Source of the DNA: an uncultured Prevotellaceae bacterium
GTDB lineage: Bacteria; Bacteroidota; Bacteroidia; Bacteroidales; Bacteroidaceae
Reading direction: 5' to 3'
Length of the DNA stretch: 64,000 nt
Assembly: GCA_902778535.1 (NCBI GenBank)
Contig: CACYYG010000003.1
Coordinates: forward strand, 77,345 to 141,344
Under the pieces are notes generated by a model. The model saw only the letters and a list, made by a program, of their open reading frames with translations. It was not told where the DNA came from and searched no databases. The position numbers and the translations under genes are program-made. Of the stretch, positions 61,513-64,000 are shown piece by piece. Positions within the stretch are counted from its first letter, which is position 1, and the number at the start of each line of letters is the position of its first letter.

Positions 61513-64000
61513 TTACTTCACAACGACCTTCTTGCCTCCATGAATATAGAGGCCCTTCATGGTAGGTTTCTGATAGAGTCTACGCCCGTTCAGATCGTAC
61601 CACGCGTCAGTCTTATCCGCGAAATCCGCTGTTGCTATCCCCGTCACCACGTCATTAAAGTTGAGCACAATCTGGTGGGGCGCAGCGGCAGCAGAGAACT
61701 GGAAGTAGGCACGGCAGGCTTTCAGCGTGCGCTCCTTGCCTGTGTGCTTCAGCGTGTTGCCTGCGGTCATGTAGTAGATGTCGTCGTTGGCGGGAGTGTT
61801 GATGGTGAAGGCATCGTAGTAGCCGATGAACTTCACCTTACCCCCAGCCTTCTTGATGGTTCTTTCAGCATCAGAACGGTTGACCACAGTGACACCGTTG
61901 AACACGGGGTTCTCGATGTTATCGGTGCCGTCGCCCTCCCACTTGATGATGTAGGGCACGCCGGCCTCGAGCCTGCTGACTTCACTGCCGAAGGTCAGGC
62001 TGACGGTGGTGCCCGTCATTGTAGCATCGTCGAGCGTCTTGGCCGTAGCGCCCGCCAGCGGACTGTTGGCCAGCGTCACGTCGAAGGGCAGGCAGATGGT
62101 GTTCCACTCGCCGTCCTTGTAGAGGATGCGGTCGGTGAGTGTGACATCACACTTCTTTCCACTCGCGGCAGCAGTGCTGATGGTAGCAGTGTTGTTATCA
62201 CCATTGTTAACTAAGGCAAGTTGCTGGTAAGGAGCGGTCAGCATAATTTCATCAACGTATGCCCGATTTGTGCTGGTAAGTTGGATGGTCACAGCTCCTA
62301 TAGCATTGGTGATGTTGACAGTACATAAAGTCCATTCGCTCTGCGGTGTGAACTCAGTGACGTTGGGAGTAGCGCCAATCACATTCACTACAAGATTGCC
62401 TGTATCACTACCGTATTTCTTGAGATAGAATGTCAATGTGCCACTACCCGTGAGCGGTATTTCGCCTGTAGTCATTGAACCCGGATTTTTACTGTTACCA
62501 AACTTCAGACAGCCACCGCTATATGAGCCATTGCTTATACCTGGATAAATATAAGCGAAAGAGCTCCATTCCTTGTAGTCGAGATTTTCATTATTAGTTG
62601 CCATAGCCGTGTTTCCATCACTTCCCTGATATTTACTCAATCCTTCATAGAGCAATACTTCCCCATCAGCCAAAGACGGTTCACTAACCGTGAGCGTGTA
62701 CGAAGCCGAAGCGCCGTAGTAGTCGTCATTGCCCGCGAAAGTGGCGGTGATGACAGTTGTGCCAGCTTCCACAAGCGTGACCTCGCCCGTGCCTGAATCG
62801 ACAGTGGCAACGCTTGGCTCGCTGCTGCTATAGGTGACAGTCAGATTGGCGGGAGTGGTGGTCAGCGTCGGCGCGGTAAAGTCCTCGCCAAGGATGGCCG
62901 TAGCCTCAGCCGTACTAAAGGCCATCGTCACATTCTGTTTATAGACAGGCTGCACATAATTGTCATAGCTGAAGGCCGTGGTGGTCATGCTACCCCAGAC
63001 GTATTCCTCCAACCCAGGATAGTCAATGAAGGGGTTGCGGTTGTTCTGTATGGCATAGACGGCATTGTTGCGGTTGGTCTCCTTCTCGCTGACGGGGTCG
63101 TTCTTTGCCCACTGCATCAGCATGTTCAGCTGCCATTCCTGGAAGCCGGGATAGGTGCTGCCATCTATGACATTTACCACATCGGTAGAGCTATAGTTCG
63201 TAAACCAGTCATGCAACTGTTCCTCGTAGCAGGTGACCACATAGAAATAGGTGCGCGCGAAGTCACCTTTGTACTCATCAGCAGGCTCAAAGACCGTGCC
63301 CGTGTAGCCGGGATAGGTGCAGGTGCCGAGTTTACTGAAATCGTTAGCCGACGTGTATGTGGGATTGGCCGTTTCTCCGAATGGATAGTTGGCACGCTTA
63401 CCGTTGACGAAGCCGTCGGTAGGATAAATGTGGTGCAGGTCGGTGTACATCGGCGTGTTACTGCCGAACCAACTCTGCGGCCATGAGTGCTCGCGGTTGT
63501 AGCAGTCGCCTTCCTTAGCGTATGATGAGCCGCTGGTTACAGGCGTATAGTTGGTGATGTTCGAGTACATGTCCCATATCTTTCCGTCGCTGCGCACATC
63601 GGTAGTCTGGAAGGCCGTCCACAGATCGTCGTAACTCTTCTCCGTGCGGTTATAGATAATGCCGCTCATGGCTGTCTTCAGTTCTGCGCCCATCTTGCCG
63701 TCGGCATTTTGGTAGTAGGCCAGCGAAGGGTCGACAGGGTCGACGGGGTCGCTGCCGTCAGAATAGGTGACACTCACTGCCTGAATGCGACGGTTACCAC
63801 TGGTACCTCCTACGGTAAACGTTACGGAGGTGGCGCTGCCTGTCCACGAGCCGTTGTCGTAAGTGCCCACATTGGTCGTAATGGCATTGTTGTTTCCGCC
63901 CGAACCGAAGGTGATAACAATCGCCTCAATGGTCTTGGTCGAGACAACCGTCATGGTGTTGCCGGCGTAAGCGCGGATGGCAGTACCAGTCGTATAATAA
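61513..64000 (-). CDS. Secreted endonuclease I family nuclease with Big_2 domain, 5' end outside window
   Basis: About 829 residues are visible; the frame stays open to the right edge, so the N-terminus and signal peptide are missing. The endonuclease I domain has DCYNREHSWPQSWFG, TDLHHIYPTDGFVNGKRANY and FARTYFYVVTCYEEQLHDWF. A bacterial Ig-like domain (VTYSSSEPSVATVDSGTGEV) and jelly-roll-like and beta-rich parts follow. The end, WYDLNGRRLYQKPTMKGLYI then a basic VVVK tail, is the common C-terminal anchoring/sorting signature of secreted Prevotella proteins. It probably degrades extracellular nucleic acid for nutrients or biofilm remodelling. Confidence 0.88.
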   Translation of the reverse strand, partial: YYTTGTAIRAYAGNTMTVVSTKTIEAIVITFGSGGNNNAITTNVGTYDNGSWTGSATSVTFTVGGTSGNRRIQAVSVTYSDGSDPVDPVDPSLAYYQNADGKMGAELKTAMSGIIYNRTEKSYDDLWTAFQTTDVRSDGKIWDMYSNITNYTPVTSGSSYAKEGDCYNREHSWPQSWFGSNTPMYTDLHHIYPTDGFVNGKRANYPFGETANPTYTSANDFSKLGTCTYPGYTGTVFEPADEYKGDFARTYFYVVTCYEEQLHDWFTNYSSTDVVNVIDGSTYPGFQEWQLNMLMQWAKNDPVSEKETNRNNAVYAIQNNRNPFIDYPGLEEYVWGSMTTTAFSYDNYVQPVYKQNVTMAFSTAEATAILGEDFTAPTLTTTPANLTVTYSSSEPSVATVDSGTGEVTLVEAGTTVITATFAGNDDYYGASASYTLTVSEPSLADGEVLLYEGLSKYQGSDGNTAMATNNENLDYKEWSSFAYIYPGISNGSYSGGCLKFGNSKNPGSMTTGEIPLTGSGTLTFYLKKYGSDTGNLVVNVIGATPNVTEFTPQSEWTLCTVNITNAIGAVTIQLTSTNRAYVDEIMLTAPYQQLALVNNGDNNTATISTAAASGKKCDVTLTDRILYKDGEWNTICLPFDVTLANSPLAGATAKTLDDATMTGTTVSLTFGSEVSRLEAGVPYIIKWEGDGTDNIENPVFNGVTVVNRSDAERTIKKAGGKVKFIGYYDAFTINTPANDDIYYMTAGNTLKHTGKERTLKACRAYFQFSAAAAPHQIVLNFNDVVTGIATADFADKTDAWYDLNGRRLYQKPTMKGLYIHGGKKVVVK

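Overview
The window looks like a chromosome segment of a Bacteroidales bacterium, most likely Prevotella or a close relative. Evidence: start codons generally lack Shine-Dalgarno sequences; promoters follow the Bacteroidetes pattern (TTTG, 19-20 bases, TAnnTTTG); and the gene set is typical (BspA-type leucine-rich repeats, DUF3078, a CE6-CE1 esterase, a secreted endonuclease I with a GR-x-L-Y type C-terminal tail, an S16 with a long Ala/Lys/Glu tail). The genus is inferred from gene content only.

Positions 1-17,100 are one end of an integrative mobilizable or conjugative element. All genes but one run on the minus strand: a type IV coupling protein (cut by the window start), two related secreted helical proteins, a PH-like membrane protein, two proteins sharing a tandem repeat domain, an OmpA-type protein, a MobV relaxase with a hairpin-rich candidate oriT, a winged-helix protein, several unknowns, a lipoprotein, SSB and a tyrosine integrase. 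The plus-strand exception is an N-formylglutamate amidohydrolase. The integrase faces the 3' end of tRNA-Ser(GGA), with paired direct repeats between them. A 31-base sequence is duplicated upstream of two operons, and about 0.7 kb of non-coding sequence holds an 18-base inverted repeat.

Positions 17.4-46 kb are chromosomal backbone: GH2 glycosidase, rubrerythrin, LRR protein, trmB, ilvE, xseB/xseA, a subtilase, a MATE transporter preceded by three 22-base-spaced palindromes, a cytidylate-kinase-like protein, a phosphoesterase, a dTDP-3-amino-3,6-dideoxyhexose cassette (rfbB, ketoisomerase, acyltransferase, aminotransferase), a BI-1 protein, a CE6-CE1 esterase, a MurU-like nucleotidyltransferase, guaA, a beta-propeller protein, uridine phosphorylase, threonine aldolase and mnmE.

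Positions 46-54 kb are a decay corridor. It holds a frameshifted AT-rich gene, remnants of mobile-element genes, a broken DUF4143 ATPase, a C-terminal piece of an SPL-type radical SAM protein, a frameshifted metalloprotease and a deleted GNAT, mixed with intact EamA, YjbR, thioesterase, flavodoxin-like and nitroreductase genes. Positions 55-64 kb return to backbone: recQ, a LolA-like gene, rpsP, a GT2 glycosyltransferase, rhaM, tRNA-Arg(ACG), DUF3078 and a 5'-partial endonuclease I.

Two repeat systems stand out. First, a roughly 465-base non-coding repeat with conserved hairpins occurs as an inverted pair at 35.8 and 48.6 kb, with a diverged third copy at 61.1 kb. Second, heptanucleotide tandem repeats occur at several places, including in frame inside recQ (12 units, 84 bases), inside xseA, at the start of mnmE, and as a 16-unit array that supplies the stop codon of a glycosyltransferase gene and runs up to the start of rhaM.
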